A stretch of DNA of 35,372 nucleotides from Burkholderiales bacterium. GTDB taxonomy: Bacteria > Pseudomonadota > Gammaproteobacteria > Burkholderiales > Burkholderiaceae_C. The stretch is taken from the NCBI GenBank assembly GCA_947446855.1, contig CANFIH010000024.1, positions 1 through 35,372 on the forward strand. Reading direction: 5' to 3'. Under the pieces are notes generated by a model. The model searched no databases and was not told the origin of the DNA. It was given only the letters and a program-made list of their open reading frames with translations. Both the position numbers and the translations under genes were made by a program. Below are positions 9,506-19,249 of this stretch, piece by piece; the stretch's first letter is position 1; each line of letters begins with the position of its first letter.

Positions 9506-11488
9506 TTGCGCAGCCAGGCCGAAGAGGCCATGCAGGCGCGTGCCGCGCCGTCGGTGCGGGGACGACTGTCTGAAGAAGACGCGCGCACGCTGCACGAGCT
9601 GCGCGTGCACCAGATCGAACTGGAGATGCAAAACGAAGAGTTGCAGAACAAACAGGAGGAACTCCAGGCCGCCAACAGACGCTATGTAGAACTGTACGAC
9701 CATGCTCCGGCGGGTTATTGCACCCTGAGCGAAACCGACCTGATCCTGCAAACCAACCTGACGGCCGCCAGCATGCTCGGGATTGAGCGCAGCATGCTGG
9801 TCAAGCAGCCGTTCTCCCGCTTCGTCTGTAGCGAAGACATGGATATCTACTACCTGATGCAGCGTGCACTGCACAAGAGTGGCCAGGTCCAGACCGCAGA
9901 GTTGCGTATGAAGCGGGCAGGGGGCTTGTTGTTCTGGGTCCACGTGGTCGCCAAGCTCTGGCAGGCTGCCGATGGTGCATCGACGGTGCGCCTGGTGCTC
10001 AGCGACATCAGCGAGCGCAAACAGGCACAGGCGGCGCAGGCCCGAAGCGACGCGCAATACCGCAGCCTGTTTAATGCGATTGAAGAAGGTTTCTGCATGG
10101 TTGAAATGATTTTCGACGCGCAGGAAAAGGCGCTCGACTTTCGCTTTCTGGAAGTCAATCCGTCCTTTGTGAAGCTCACAGGACTGCTGGATGCCAAGGG
10201 CAAGCTTGTCAGCGAACTGGTCCCTGCGTGCGACATGCAATGGTGCGAAACCTGTGGCCATGTGGCCAAGACGGGGCAGGCGGTGCGTTTCGAGCGCCGT
10301 ACCAGCGTTTCACAGCGCTGGTACGACTGTTTTGCTTTTCGTTTTGACTCCGCGCAAGAAGGGCATGTGGCCATCTTGTTCAACGACATTTCCGAGCGTA
10401 AAGCCCGTGAGTCGGAACGTGAACAAGATCGCGTAAACCTGGAACAAGAGGTCAGGAGCCGAACCCAGCAGTTTATGGACCTGTACGACCAGGCGCCCTG
10501 CGGGTACTACTCCCTGTCGGCGGACGGTGTGGTTACGCGGATCAACCAGACCGCATTGAGGCTGCTGGGGTACACCCGGGAGACCTGCGTGGGCCATCGG
10601 ATGGTTGATTTCATGACGCCTGAAAGTGCGCAGCGTTTCCACGACACCTTGGCCCACCTGCTTGAAACCGGTAACGCCAGCAATATCGAACTGGATTTTT
10701 ATTGCAAAGACGGCTCGCTCCGCCCCTTTTTGCTCAGCTCGGATAGGGCGGCGGGTTCATCCGGCGCCCCGCTTTTATCCCACCATACGATGGTGGACAT
10801 CGCCGAGCGCAAGTACATTGCACAGCGCCTGGAACTGGCGCTTCTGGGGGCCGACCTCGGACTGTGGGATTTGCAGCCGTCCAGCGGCGCTGTGCATTTC
10901 AGCGCCAGAGCCAGTACCATTCTCGGCTACCCCGAAGGGGGCCTGGGCACGCACATCAGCGTGCATGAAAAATTGGTGCATCCCGACGATGCACCGCTGC
11001 GCCGTGCCGCCATCTGCGCCGCCGTCAATGGAGACGTGCCGTATTACCGCGTCGACTATCGGGCCCGCCACAAAGCGGGCCACTGGGTCTGGGTTCGCTC
11101 GCAGGGCAAGATCGTTGCGCGGGACGACAAGTCAAACCCGCTGCGGGCCGTTGGCACACTCCAGGACATCAGCCAGGAGAAGCATCTCAAGCTCGAAAGT
11201 GCCGACCTGCTGCAACGCATCGAGTCCCTGATCCAAGGCATCGGCAAGGTCCCAGATGCGGCGCCGCAGCCTGTGCCGGTGCTGGTGGACGTCGCCATCG
11301 GCGCACGCGAGCAACAGGTGCTGCAATGGATCGCAGCAGGTTGCACCTCGGCAGAAATCGGTGAGCATCTGGGCATTTCCACATCCACCGCAGCCACCCA
11401 CCGGCGCAACTTGATGCGCAAGCTGGACTTGCACAGCACCGCCGAACTGACCCGCTACGCCCTAGCGCACAAGTTGATCGCCAACTGA
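9506..11488 (+). CDS. Multi-PAS sensor with LuxR-type DNA-binding domain
   Basis: About 660 aa from the TTG at 9506. An N-terminal helical stretch (HELRVHQIELEMQNEELQ) leads into PAS1 (about 62-172, DLYDHAPAGYCTLSE), PAS2 (about 187-300), PAS3 (about 325-435, DLYDQAPCGYYSLS) and PAS4 (about 448-560, GADLGLWDLQ). A LuxR/GerE helix-turn-helix ends the chain at about 599-660 (LGISTSTAATHRRNLMRKL). There is no receiver, kinase or membrane segment, so it looks like a cytoplasmic one-component regulator. The start is unsure: the frame is open back to 9425 with no ATG or GTG, and homology-like sequence seems to begin before 9506. A rare ATC at 9440 has a good ribosome site (GGGGGGAG) and would overlap the upstream stop by 8 bp. 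The alternative is ATG 9530. It probably forms an operon with the CheB-CheR fusion. Confidence 0.88.
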   Translation: MRSQAEEAMQARAAPSVRGRLSEEDARTLHELRVHQIELEMQNEELQNKQEELQAANRRYVELYDHAPAGYCTLSETDLILQTNLTAASMLGIERSMLVKQPFSRFVCSEDMDIYYLMQRALHKSGQVQTAELRMKRAGGLLFWVHVVAKLWQAADGASTVRLVLSDISERKQAQAAQARSDAQYRSLFNAIEEGFCMVEMIFDAQEKALDFRFLEVNPSFVKLTGLLDAKGKLVSELVPACDMQWCETCGHVAKTGQAVRFERRTSVSQRWYDCFAFRFDSAQEGHVAILFNDISERKARESEREQDRVNLEQEVRSRTQQFMDLYDQAPCGYYSLSADGVVTRINQTALRLLGYTRETCVGHRMVDFMTPESAQRFHDTLAHLLETGNASNIELDFYCKDGSLRPFLLSSDRAAGSSGAPLLSHHTMVDIAERKYIAQRLELALLGADLGLWDLQPSSGAVHFSARASTILGYPEGGLGTHISVHEKLVHPDDAPLRRAAICAAVNGDVPYYRVDYRARHKAGHWVWVRSQGKIVARDDKSNPLRAVGTLQDISQEKHLKLESADLLQRIESLIQGIGKVPDAAPQPVPVLVDVAIGAREQQVLQWIAAGCTSAEIGEHLGISTSTAATHRRNLMRKLDLHSTAELTRYALAHKLIAN

Positions 11489-11514
11489 GCTGGGTGCAAA
11501 TTTTCTGCGTGCCA

Positions 11515-11545
11515 TACCTGCCATAAGGTAGTCGATACCTTTTTT
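11515..11545 (+). terminator. Weak hairpin with T-run after the PAS-LuxR gene
   Basis: AAGGTA (11525-11530) and TACCTT (11536-11541) form a 6-bp stem with loop GTCGA, followed by T residues to 11545. An upstream TACCT (11515-11519) can pair with the same AGGTA, giving two mutually exclusive hairpins. It is a weak terminator, or possibly an operator ahead of the small Xre gene. Confidence 0.4.
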
Positions 11546-11658
11546 GAGGGATTGAATTCACCGGTTCTGCCGCCTACATTTATGCATACGAGCATTGCTA
11601 CAGGCGCCCGTTGCCTGGAAGCGCAAAGCGTGTACCTGCCGTTCACATTTCCAATGCC

Positions 11659-11946
11659 ATGCCACAAGATGAATTTGTTATCCGTCCTGAACCAGCCCCC
11701 CCGGCTTCACCCGATCGCCGGCATGGGCACAAACGGGTGTGGAGCCAACTGCTGGCCAACAACGTCAGGTATTTTCGGCAGAGGAAGAACATCACCCAGG
11801 AAGCGCTGGCCGAGCAGTGCGGCATCTATCGAACCTACATGAGCAGGATCGAAACGGGACGATGCAATCCCTCCCTGACGGTCATGGTGGCATTGGCGGT
11901 CGCATTGGACGTGCAGCCCTATGCGCTTTTGGTGCCCATCGACTGA
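11659..11946 (+). CDS. Small Xre/Cro-CI-type HTH regulator
   Basis: The protein has 95 aa from ATG 11659; a TTG at 11611 in the same frame would add 16 residues, and neither has a clear ribosome site. A disordered Pro/Arg-rich start is followed by a classic HTH_3 fold at about residues 30-90: NVRYFRQRKNITQEALAEQC, then YRTYMSRIETGRCNPSLTV, ending LDVQPYALLVP. It should bind DNA as a dimer and repress its own or a nearby promoter. It lies 152 bp before recC on the same strand, so recBCD is a possible target, but nothing in the sequence proves that. No toxin partner is visible. Confidence 0.8.
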   Translation: MPQDEFVIRPEPAPPASPDRRHGHKRVWSQLLANNVRYFRQRKNITQEALAEQCGIYRTYMSRIETGRCNPSLTVMVALAVALDVQPYALLVPID

Positions 11947-12041
11947 GTGCCGTGTTGGCGCCATCCGCGGCCCGGTAAGGGCCCATTGACGGCGGTCCTG
12001 CAGCCGCTGGCCTGCTGACTTTTTCACCGTTCTGCTGCATC

Positions 12042-12058
12042 GGCTCACGCCGTGAGCC
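12042..12058. promoter_or_regulatory. 17-bp perfect palindrome upstream of recC
   Basis: GGCTCACGCCGTGAGCC is an 8+1+8 inverted repeat centred about 50 bp before the recC ATG. A TACTGT (12071-12076) could be a -10 box just downstream. There is no T-run, so a terminator is less likely than a protein-binding site. The neighbouring HTH regulator is a candidate ligand; this is inference. Confidence 0.4.
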
Positions 12059-12098
12059 CGGGCTGCTTCATACTGTGGTTTCACTCAGCCCCCCCGCA

Positions 12099-15000
12099 AT
12101 GACCACTGCACTCCGCCCAAACCCTTCGTCTGCCTATTCCCCCGGTTTTATGGTGCTGCACGGCAATCGCCTGGAGGACTTGCGCAGCCTGCTGACCCGG
12201 TTTCTCACATCCCAGCCCCTGCCGGTGTTGCAGCCGGAGGTGATTCTGGTGCAAAGCAACGGCATGAAGCACTGGCTGGAAATGGCGCTGGCCGATGACG
12301 ACGCCCTGGGCATTTGCGCCGCCACGCACATGGAGCTGCCGGGCGGCTACCTGTGGCAGGTGTACCGCGCAGTGCTGGGGCCCGACGCGGTGCCGCACCA
12401 CATGGTGTTTGACAAGGCCAGCCTGCTGTGGCGTTTGATGCGGCTGCTGCCCGCACTGGTGCGCAGCAATGCGCTGTATGCGCCCCTGCAGCGCTACCTG
12501 ACACCCGCAGGCGCCGGCGACGAGGGCCGGCGCCTGTACCAACTGGCCCAGCAAATTGCCGACGTGCTGGACGGCTACCAAAGCTACCGGGCCGACTGGT
12601 TGGGTGACTGGGCCGCCGGCCAGGACCTGCTGCGCGACCCTGAAGGCAAGCCCGCAGCGCTGGAGACCGCGCACCTGTGGCAGGCCCAGCTGTGGCGCGA
12701 TATCCGTGCCGATGTGGGCGAGGCCCTGGCCGATGCCTCCCGCGCTGCCGTGCACGCGCGCTTTATGCACCAGCTGGAAGCGCAGGTGCAGGTCTACCAG
12801 GCCACGGGCGTGGCGCCCCGCGGCATACCACCGCGCATCGTGGTGTTCGGCATCTCGTCCCTTTCCATGCAAACCGTGGAAGCGCTGGCCCTGCTGGGGC
12901 AGATGAGCCAGGTGCTGATGCTGGTGCAAAACCCTTGCCAGTATTTCTGGGGCGACATTGTCGAAGGCCACGCCCAATTGCGCCAACAGGTGCGCCGGCG
13001 CCAGCAGGCCAAGCCGCAGCGCCGCGGCACGGCGCAGCCCGGTCTGTTTGACCTGCCGGATGCACAGGCCGCCACCCATCCGCTGCTGGCTTCCTGGGGC
13101 AAACAGGGGCGCGACTATCTGCACCTGCTGGACGGCTTTGACCGGGTGGAGAGCTACCGTGGCAAGGTCACGCGGGTCGATGCCTTTGTCGACCCGGTAG
13201 CCCTGGCCGAACGCCCCAGCCAGCTGGCCCGCATGCAATCGGCCATTCTGAATCTGGAGCCGCTGCCCGACGCACCGGTGCCGCTGGACGAGGGCGATGC
13301 CTCCATCACCCTGCTGACCACGCACTCCGCGCAGCGCGAGGTGGAGGTCTTGCACGACACGCTGCTGGCCTGGTTGGAGGCCGACCCGGCCCTGCACCCG
13401 CGCGAGGTGATGGTCATGGTGCCGGACATGGAAGCCTTTGCGCCGCACATTCACGCGGTGTTCGGGCGCTTTGGCCGCGGCCAGCCCCGCCACATTCCCT
13501 ATGCCGTGGCCGACACCACGGCGCGCCAGTCGCCGGTGGTGCAGGCGCTGGAGCAGCTCTTGCAGTTGCCCGCCTCGCGCATCTCGCTGGTGGACTGGCT
13601 CAGCCTGTTTGAAGTGGCGCCCGTGCGCAAGCGCTTCGGCCTGAGCCCGGCCGACATCGCCCAGTTGCAAGCCTGGCTGGGCGTGGCCGGTGTGCGCTGG
13701 GGGCTGGATGCGCAGCACCGCCAGCGCTGGGGCCTGTCTGCCGCGGTGGCCGACCGCGACCAGAACACCTGGGCCTTTGGCCTGCGCCGCCTCCTGCTGG
13801 GGTATGCGGTGGGGCCGGGCAGCGCCTGGGCCGGCACCTTGCCGCAGGCCGCCATTCGCAGCCTGGATGCGCCCCTGGTCAGCCACCTGCTGGACTGGGT
13901 GGACGCCATCAGCCTGAGCCTTGAGCAGCTCAACGGCGACAAGACGCCGGAGCAATGGTGCAGTGTGATGGCCGAGCTGGTGGAGCGCTTCTTCCTGGCC
14001 GAAGACGATGCCGACGAGCGCCTGATCCAGCGCTTGCTGGAGCCGCTGGAAGTCTGGCAGCAGGCTTGTGCCGAAGCACAGCTGGAGTCGCCCCTGTCGC
14101 TGGACGTGGTGCGCGAGCACTGGTTGTCCCAGATCGCCGAGGGCGGCTTGAACCAGCGCTTTTTCGGCGGCGGCGTGCAGTTCGGCACCCTCATGCCCAT
14201 GCGCTCGATTCCCTTCAAGGCGATTTGCCTGCTGGGCATGAACGATGGCGATTACCCGCGCCAGACCGCGCCGCGCGATTTCGACCTCATGGCGCACAGC
14301 TGGCGCGCCGGGGACCGTTCGCGCCGCGAGGACGACCGCTACCTCTTTCTCGAGGCCATTCTGTCGGCGCGCGAGCGCCTCTACATCAGCTGGAAGGGCC
14401 ACCGCGCCACCGACAACACCGAGCAGCCGCCCTCGGTGCTGGTGGCCCAGTTGCTGGACTACCTCAACACCGGCTGGATGCCCTCGCGCCAAGCCGTGGC
14501 GCAGCCGCTGCAGCCCTATTCCGAGGCGTATTTCCGTGCCGGCTCGCCGTTCCAGACCTTTGATGCCGAATGGGCCCGCCTGCACGGCCCGGCCGGCAAC
14601 GCCACGCCTGCGCAGCTGCACACAGGGGCGCCAGCCGGCGCGGCCCCGCCACCCCTGGCGCTGACCGGGGACGACCTGCGCCAACTGCTGCGCCAACCGG
14701 TGGAGGTGTTTTTTAGGGCCCGGTTGCGCATCCGCTTTGAGGAGCTGCAAGAGGCCGTGCAGGAGCTGGAGCCTTTTGCCCTGAACAACCTGGAGAAGTA
14801 CCAGGCCGGCCAGAAGCTGCTGCAGGCGCCAGACTCCAACCGCGCCCTGGCCGAACTCCGGCTCTGCGGCAGCCTGCCCCTGGCGGCTTTTGGTGAACGC
14901 ATGGCCGAGCACTACACGCGCGAACTGCAGGTGGTGCTGGAGCGGCGCGCGCTGTGGCGCCAGCAATATCCCTTTGACTGCCCGGCCGTGGCCTATGCGC

Positions 15001-15632
15001 TGCAGATTGACGGCATGGCCATCACCGGCACCCTGAACGGCTTCTGGTCGGCACAAGACCCCGACGCGCCCGCTGCCGGCCCGGCCCGCTATCTGCAAAC
15101 CGGCCAGCGCCTGGGCGCCGTGCTGGAAGGCAGCGCGCCGGACCAGAGTGCGCGCGGCCATATCGTCGCCGGCCTGTGGGTCAACCACCTGCTGGCCCAT
15201 GCCAGCGGCTTGCAGCTGAGCAGTGTGCAGCTGGGGCTGGACGGCGAGGTGCTGTTTCCGCCACTCACCCCCGAGCAGGCCGTGGCCGTGCTGCAGGACC
15301 TGGTGCGCGCCTGGCGCGAGGCCTGGAAGCGGCCCCTGCCGGTTGCCTGCAAAACGGCCTGGGCCTATGTGCAGGCACAGGCCCGGGCAGAACGCATGGC
15401 GCAGCAGCAGCCCGGTAAACCGGAACAACAAAAGGATCCGCATGAGGCAGCCGAGCTGGTGTTCGAGGGGACCTTTGTGAGCCGCGGCGAACACCGCGCC
15501 TCGCCCTATTTGGCCCGCGCCTTTGCCGGCTACCAGGACCTGGAGGCCGAGCTGCCGCATTGGGCCATGCTGATCTACGGCGCCATGGCGCAGCATGCCG
15601 GCCTGCCGCTGGATGGGGGGCAGGGCGCATGA
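12099..15632 (+). CDS. recC: Exonuclease V subunit RecC
   Basis: The protein has 1177 aa, somewhat longer than the E. coli subunit (about 1120). It is the scaffold of the RecBCD helicase-nuclease that processes double-strand ends and, in known systems, scans for Chi. The N-terminus (FMVLHGNRLEDL) and the following VILVQSNGMKHWLEMALA are the family signature. Later parts such as GVQFGTLMPMRSIPFKAICLL and GDYPRQTAPRDFDLMA correspond to the inactivated helicase-like core of RecC. ATG 12099 is chosen because family similarity begins right after it; an in-frame GTG lies at 12075. Its stop overlaps the recB start (ATGA, 15629-15632), so the subunits are probably made in ratio. It is the first gene of the recC-recB-recD operon. 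Confidence 0.95.
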   Translation: MTTALRPNPSSAYSPGFMVLHGNRLEDLRSLLTRFLTSQPLPVLQPEVILVQSNGMKHWLEMALADDDALGICAATHMELPGGYLWQVYRAVLGPDAVPHHMVFDKASLLWRLMRLLPALVRSNALYAPLQRYLTPAGAGDEGRRLYQLAQQIADVLDGYQSYRADWLGDWAAGQDLLRDPEGKPAALETAHLWQAQLWRDIRADVGEALADASRAAVHARFMHQLEAQVQVYQATGVAPRGIPPRIVVFGISSLSMQTVEALALLGQMSQVLMLVQNPCQYFWGDIVEGHAQLRQQVRRRQQAKPQRRGTAQPGLFDLPDAQAATHPLLASWGKQGRDYLHLLDGFDRVESYRGKVTRVDAFVDPVALAERPSQLARMQSAILNLEPLPDAPVPLDEGDASITLLTTHSAQREVEVLHDTLLAWLEADPALHPREVMVMVPDMEAFAPHIHAVFGRFGRGQPRHIPYAVADTTARQSPVVQALEQLLQLPASRISLVDWLSLFEVAPVRKRFGLSPADIAQLQAWLGVAGVRWGLDAQHRQRWGLSAAVADRDQNTWAFGLRRLLLGYAVGPGSAWAGTLPQAAIRSLDAPLVSHLLDWVDAISLSLEQLNGDKTPEQWCSVMAELVERFFLAEDDADERLIQRLLEPLEVWQQACAEAQLESPLSLDVVREHWLSQIAEGGLNQRFFGGGVQFGTLMPMRSIPFKAICLLGMNDGDYPRQTAPRDFDLMAHSWRAGDRSRREDDRYLFLEAILSARERLYISWKGHRATDNTEQPPSVLVAQLLDYLNTGWMPSRQAVAQPLQPYSEAYFRAGSPFQTFDAEWARLHGPAGNATPAQLHTGAPAGAAPPPLALTGDDLRQLLRQPVEVFFRARLRIRFEELQEAVQELEPFALNNLEKYQAGQKLLQAPDSNRALAELRLCGSLPLAAFGERMAEHYTRELQVVLERRALWRQQYPFDCPAVAYALQIDGMAITGTLNGFWSAQDPDAPAAGPARYLQTGQRLGAVLEGSAPDQSARGHIVAGLWVNHLLAHASGLQLSSVQLGLDGEVLFPPLTPEQAVAVLQDLVRAWREAWKRPLPVACKTAWAYVQAQARAERMAQQQPGKPEQQKDPHEAAELVFEGTFVSRGEHRASPYLARAFAGYQDLEAELPHWAMLIYGAMAQHAGLPLDGGQGA

Positions 15633-18600
15633 ACACCGCACTCAACCCCCTCACCATGCCGCTGAGCGGTTTGCAGGTGATCGAGGCCTCGGCCGGCACC
15701 GGCAAGACCTTTACGCTGGCGGCCCTTTATGTGCGCCTGGTGCTGGGGCATGGCCGCCCCGTGGCACAGGCCGCAACCGGTGACGCTGCCGATGGTGCCC
15801 TGTACCCGCCCCAGATTCTGGTCATGACCTTTACCGATGCCGCCACCTCCGAGCTGCGGGCCCGGGTGCGCCAGCGCCTGGCCCAGGCGGCGGGCTACTT
15901 CAAGGGCCGGGAAAGTGCCGAGGCGCCGGCCGATGATTTTCTGCGCGCCTTGCGCCACGACTTTGCGCAAGACGCCTGGCCGGCCTGCGCCCAGCGCCTG
16001 GACCGGGCCGCGCAGTGGATGGACGATGCCGCCATCTTCACCATCCACGGCTGGAGCAGCCGCATGCTCAAGCAGCACGCGTTTGACAGCGCCAGCCTGT
16101 TCCAGCAAAGCCGTGTGGAAGACAGCGACCAGCTGCGCCTGGCCGCCGTGCAGGACTACTGGCGCCACTGGTTTTACACGCTGCCGCTGGGCCAGTTGGA
16201 CGCCCTCAAGGCGGTGGGTGCCACGCCCGACGAGCTGCTGAAAAACCTGCAGCCCCTGTGGGCGCAGAGCGACCGGGCGCCGGCGCCCGTGGCCCCTGCC
16301 GGTACCGACCCGCACACCTTGCTGCAGCAATGGGAACACTGGCAAGCCGCCACCCGGCCGCTGGAGGACGCAGCCCGCCATGCGTGCGACGAGGCGCTGA
16401 TTGCCTTGCTGAGCGATGTGATTGCCGCCAAATCGCTCAAGAGCTACCGCCAGGACTGGCCGGCCAAGCTGGCCGCGTGGGCGCAGGGCGAGCCCACGCT
16501 TGCGCTCGGCAAGGCTGCCCGCACCGCCGCGCAAACCCTGTTGCAGCGCTTCGCCGCCAGCACGCTGCTGGACAAGGGCTGGAGCCAGGCCAGCGCGCAC
16601 GCTGCCTTCGGCCATATCGAGGCCCTGAGCCAGCACCTGCAAGCCGAGCCCGATGTGGCCGACGGCCTGCTCAGCCACGCCGCCGCCGAGGTTGCCGCGG
16701 CCTACCGCAGTGCCAAGGCCCGGCTGGCGCAGTTCGACTTTTCAGACCTGCTGCAATGCCTGTACCAGGCCCTGCAGGCCAAGGATGGGCGACTGGCGGC
16801 AGCGATCCGCCAGCAGTTTCCCGTGGCGCTGGTGGACGAGTTCCAGGACACCGACCCCTGGCAATACGGCGCCCTGTCCAAAATCTACGGCGAGTCCCCG
16901 GACCCCGACACCGGCCTGGTCATGATCGGCGACCCCAAGCAGGCGATTTACAGCTTTCGTGGTGCCGACCTCGCCACTTACCTGACCGCCCGCCACCAGG
17001 CGGCGGCCATTTACACCCTGTCGGGCAACTACCGCTCCACGGCGCAACTGGTGCGGGCGGTGAACCATGTTTTTGAATCGGCCGTGCAGCCCTTTGGCGA
17101 AGTGCCGTTTGACCAGGTGGTGGCCTGCAACCCCGCCGTGCTGCCGCTGGAGGTCGATGGGGTGGTGCAGCCCGCCCTGACGGTCTGGCATCGCCTGCCC
17201 GACACAGCGCAAGGCAAACCGCCCCGAAAAGATGTGTTCCTGCGCGACATGTCCGAGCTGTGTGCCACGCAAATGGTGCACCTGCTCAACGCCCGCGCGG
17301 CCAAGCCCGGCGAGATGGCGGTGCTGGTGCGCAGCGGCACCGAGGCCCGTGCCCTGCGCGACGAACTCAACCGGCGCGGCGTGCGCAGCGTCTATCTGTC
17401 GGAGCGCGACAGCGTGTACGCCACGCAGGAGGCGGCCGACCTGTGGCGCCTGATGGGCGCCGTGGCCAACCCGCGCTCCACCGCCGGCCTGCGCGCGGCC
17501 CTGGCCACGCGGCTGTGGGGCCTGTCGTTTGAGGTGCTGGAGGCGTTGTTTCAGAATGAGGAAGCCTGGGACGCGATGGTGGAACAATTCCACGACTGGC
17601 AGGCGGTATGGCAGCGCCAGGGCTTTTTGCCCATGTTGCACCGCGTGTTGCACGACCAGAGCATTCCCTCCCGCCTGCTGAACCCCGTACCCGCAGCGGA
17701 TAACGACGGCGAACGCCGCCTGACCAATCTGATGCACCTGGGCGACCTGCTGCAAACGGCCAGCGCCAGCCTGCAGGGCGAGGCGGCCCTGGTGCGCCAT
17801 CTGGAGCAGCAATTGCAAAACCCCAAGGCCAGTGGCGACACCGCGCAACTGCGCCTGGAAAGCGATGCCGATCTGGTGCAGGTCATCACCATCCACAAGT
17901 CCAAGGGGCTGCAATACCCGCTGGTGTTTTTGCCCTTTGTCTCGGGCTTTATGGCCGAGAAAAAAGACAGCGGCAAAGACGATGCCGAGCGGCTGGCCGA
18001 AGACATCCGCCTGCTCTACGTGGCCATGACACGCGCCAAGCGCGCCCTGTGGCTGGGCGTGGCGCAGGTCAAGGGCGATGTGGACGGCAAGACGCCGGTG
18101 GTCAAAAGCGCGCTGTCCCGGTTGCTGCAGCGCCAGGCGCCGGATGATCTGGCCCAGCGGCTCCAGGTCTGGGCTGCCTGTGGCGACATCACCGTGCAAG
18201 CGGCCCCGCCGCCGGACCTGGTGCAGTACCAGCCGGTGGCGCAGCAGACGGTATGGCGGCCGGTGCTGCAGGCCCAGCGCAGCCTGCAGAGCCGCTGGTG
18301 GACCGCCAGCTTCAGCGCCTTGACGCGCGAGCTGGCGCACCCGGCGCTGAATGCCCCGCCGACCGGCTCCGCGCGCGACGACCGCATTGACGACGCGCTG
18401 ATCGACAGCAGCGCAGCCACCGGCCTGGACGACGGCGTTGCCCCGCCTGACAGCCAAGCGGTACCGGCGTACAACGCCTTCCCGGCCGGCAGCAGCTACG
18501 GCACGCTGCTGCACGATTTGCTGGAGTGGCAGTTTGAACGCGGCTGGCCTGCGGCAGACGAGGTACCGGCGCTGGCACAGGAATGGAGCACGCTGCTGCA

Positions 18601-19249
18601 AAGAAAAGCCCAGCGCCTGAAGCTGGACGCGGCACAGACGGCGCTGCTGCTGCAGTGGATGCAAACCATCGTGCGATCCCCTCTGGCGCTGCCGGGCCTG
18701 CAGGACGGCGTGGCACATGCTCAGGCGCCATCCGCACTGCCTTTGTTTGCGCTGGATCGCCGCAATGCCTGGGCCGAAATGGCGTTTACGTTGCCGGTGC
18801 ACGCGCTGTCGGCGGGCCACCTGGACGCCTTGATTGGCCAGCATGTGCTGCCTGGCCAGGCGCGCAGCGCCCTGCAGCCGCTGCAACTGGAAGGCATGCT
18901 GATCGGCTTTATGGATCTGGTGCTGGAGCACGAGGGCCGCTACTACGTGCTGGACTACAAGTCCAACCGGCTGGCCTCTTATGCGCAGCCGCTGTTGCAG
19001 GGCGCGATTCTGGAGCACCGCTACGACGTGCAGTACACGCTCTACACGCTGGCGCTGCACCGGCTGCTGAAATCGCGCCTGCCGGATTACGACTACGACC
19101 TGCATGTGGGTGGCGCCATTTACCTGTTCCTGCGCGGCATGGACCAGGCGGGCGGCGGCGTGTTTTTTGACCGGCCGCCGCGCGCCTTGATAGCGGCGCT
19201 GGACCAGGCCTTTGCAGACCCCCAGCGCGAAACCGAGGAGCCAGCATGA
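15629..19249 (+). CDS. recB: Exonuclease V subunit RecB
   Basis: The protein has 1206 aa. It is the 3'-5' helicase and the nuclease of RecBCD. UvrD-type motifs run in order: Walker A EASAGTGKTFTL (K26), VMTFTDAATSELRARV, the Walker B LVDEFQDTD, GDPKQAIYSFRGAD, NYRSTAQLVRAVN, ITIHKSKGLQYPLVFLPF and LLYVAMTRAKRALWLG. The C-terminal nuclease domain is intact: D1096 in GFMDLV, then D1109 and K1111 in LDYKSN, with the same spacing as the E. coli active site. Start ATG 15629 overlaps recC by 4 bp, and the stop overlaps the recD start by 4 bp. A longer in-frame reading back to 15560 lies inside recC and is not needed. Confidence 0.96.
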   Translation: MNTALNPLTMPLSGLQVIEASAGTGKTFTLAALYVRLVLGHGRPVAQAATGDAADGALYPPQILVMTFTDAATSELRARVRQRLAQAAGYFKGRESAEAPADDFLRALRHDFAQDAWPACAQRLDRAAQWMDDAAIFTIHGWSSRMLKQHAFDSASLFQQSRVEDSDQLRLAAVQDYWRHWFYTLPLGQLDALKAVGATPDELLKNLQPLWAQSDRAPAPVAPAGTDPHTLLQQWEHWQAATRPLEDAARHACDEALIALLSDVIAAKSLKSYRQDWPAKLAAWAQGEPTLALGKAARTAAQTLLQRFAASTLLDKGWSQASAHAAFGHIEALSQHLQAEPDVADGLLSHAAAEVAAAYRSAKARLAQFDFSDLLQCLYQALQAKDGRLAAAIRQQFPVALVDEFQDTDPWQYGALSKIYGESPDPDTGLVMIGDPKQAIYSFRGADLATYLTARHQAAAIYTLSGNYRSTAQLVRAVNHVFESAVQPFGEVPFDQVVACNPAVLPLEVDGVVQPALTVWHRLPDTAQGKPPRKDVFLRDMSELCATQMVHLLNARAAKPGEMAVLVRSGTEARALRDELNRRGVRSVYLSERDSVYATQEAADLWRLMGAVANPRSTAGLRAALATRLWGLSFEVLEALFQNEEAWDAMVEQFHDWQAVWQRQGFLPMLHRVLHDQSIPSRLLNPVPAADNDGERRLTNLMHLGDLLQTASASLQGEAALVRHLEQQLQNPKASGDTAQLRLESDADLVQVITIHKSKGLQYPLVFLPFVSGFMAEKKDSGKDDAERLAEDIRLLYVAMTRAKRALWLGVAQVKGDVDGKTPVVKSALSRLLQRQAPDDLAQRLQVWAACGDITVQAAPPPDLVQYQPVAQQTVWRPVLQAQRSLQSRWWTASFSALTRELAHPALNAPPTGSARDDRIDDALIDSSAATGLDDGVAPPDSQAVPAYNAFPAGSSYGTLLHDLLEWQFERGWPAADEVPALAQEWSTLLQRKAQRLKLDAAQTALLLQWMQTIVRSPLALPGLQDGVAHAQAPSALPLFALDRRNAWAEMAFTLPVHALSAGHLDALIGQHVLPGQARSALQPLQLEGMLIGFMDLVLEHEGRYYVLDYKSNRLASYAQPLLQGAILEHRYDVQYTLYTLALHRLLKSRLPDYDYDLHVGGAIYLFLRGMDQAGGGVFFDRPPRALIAALDQAFADPQRETEEPA

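Noticed and set aside
12081..15641. 1186-aa open frame antisense to recC
   Set aside because: It mirrors recC codon structure in a GC-rich gene, has low-complexity His/Gln/Ala-rich sequence and no family motif. Likewise the long minus frames at 7417-9321 and 16742-19333.
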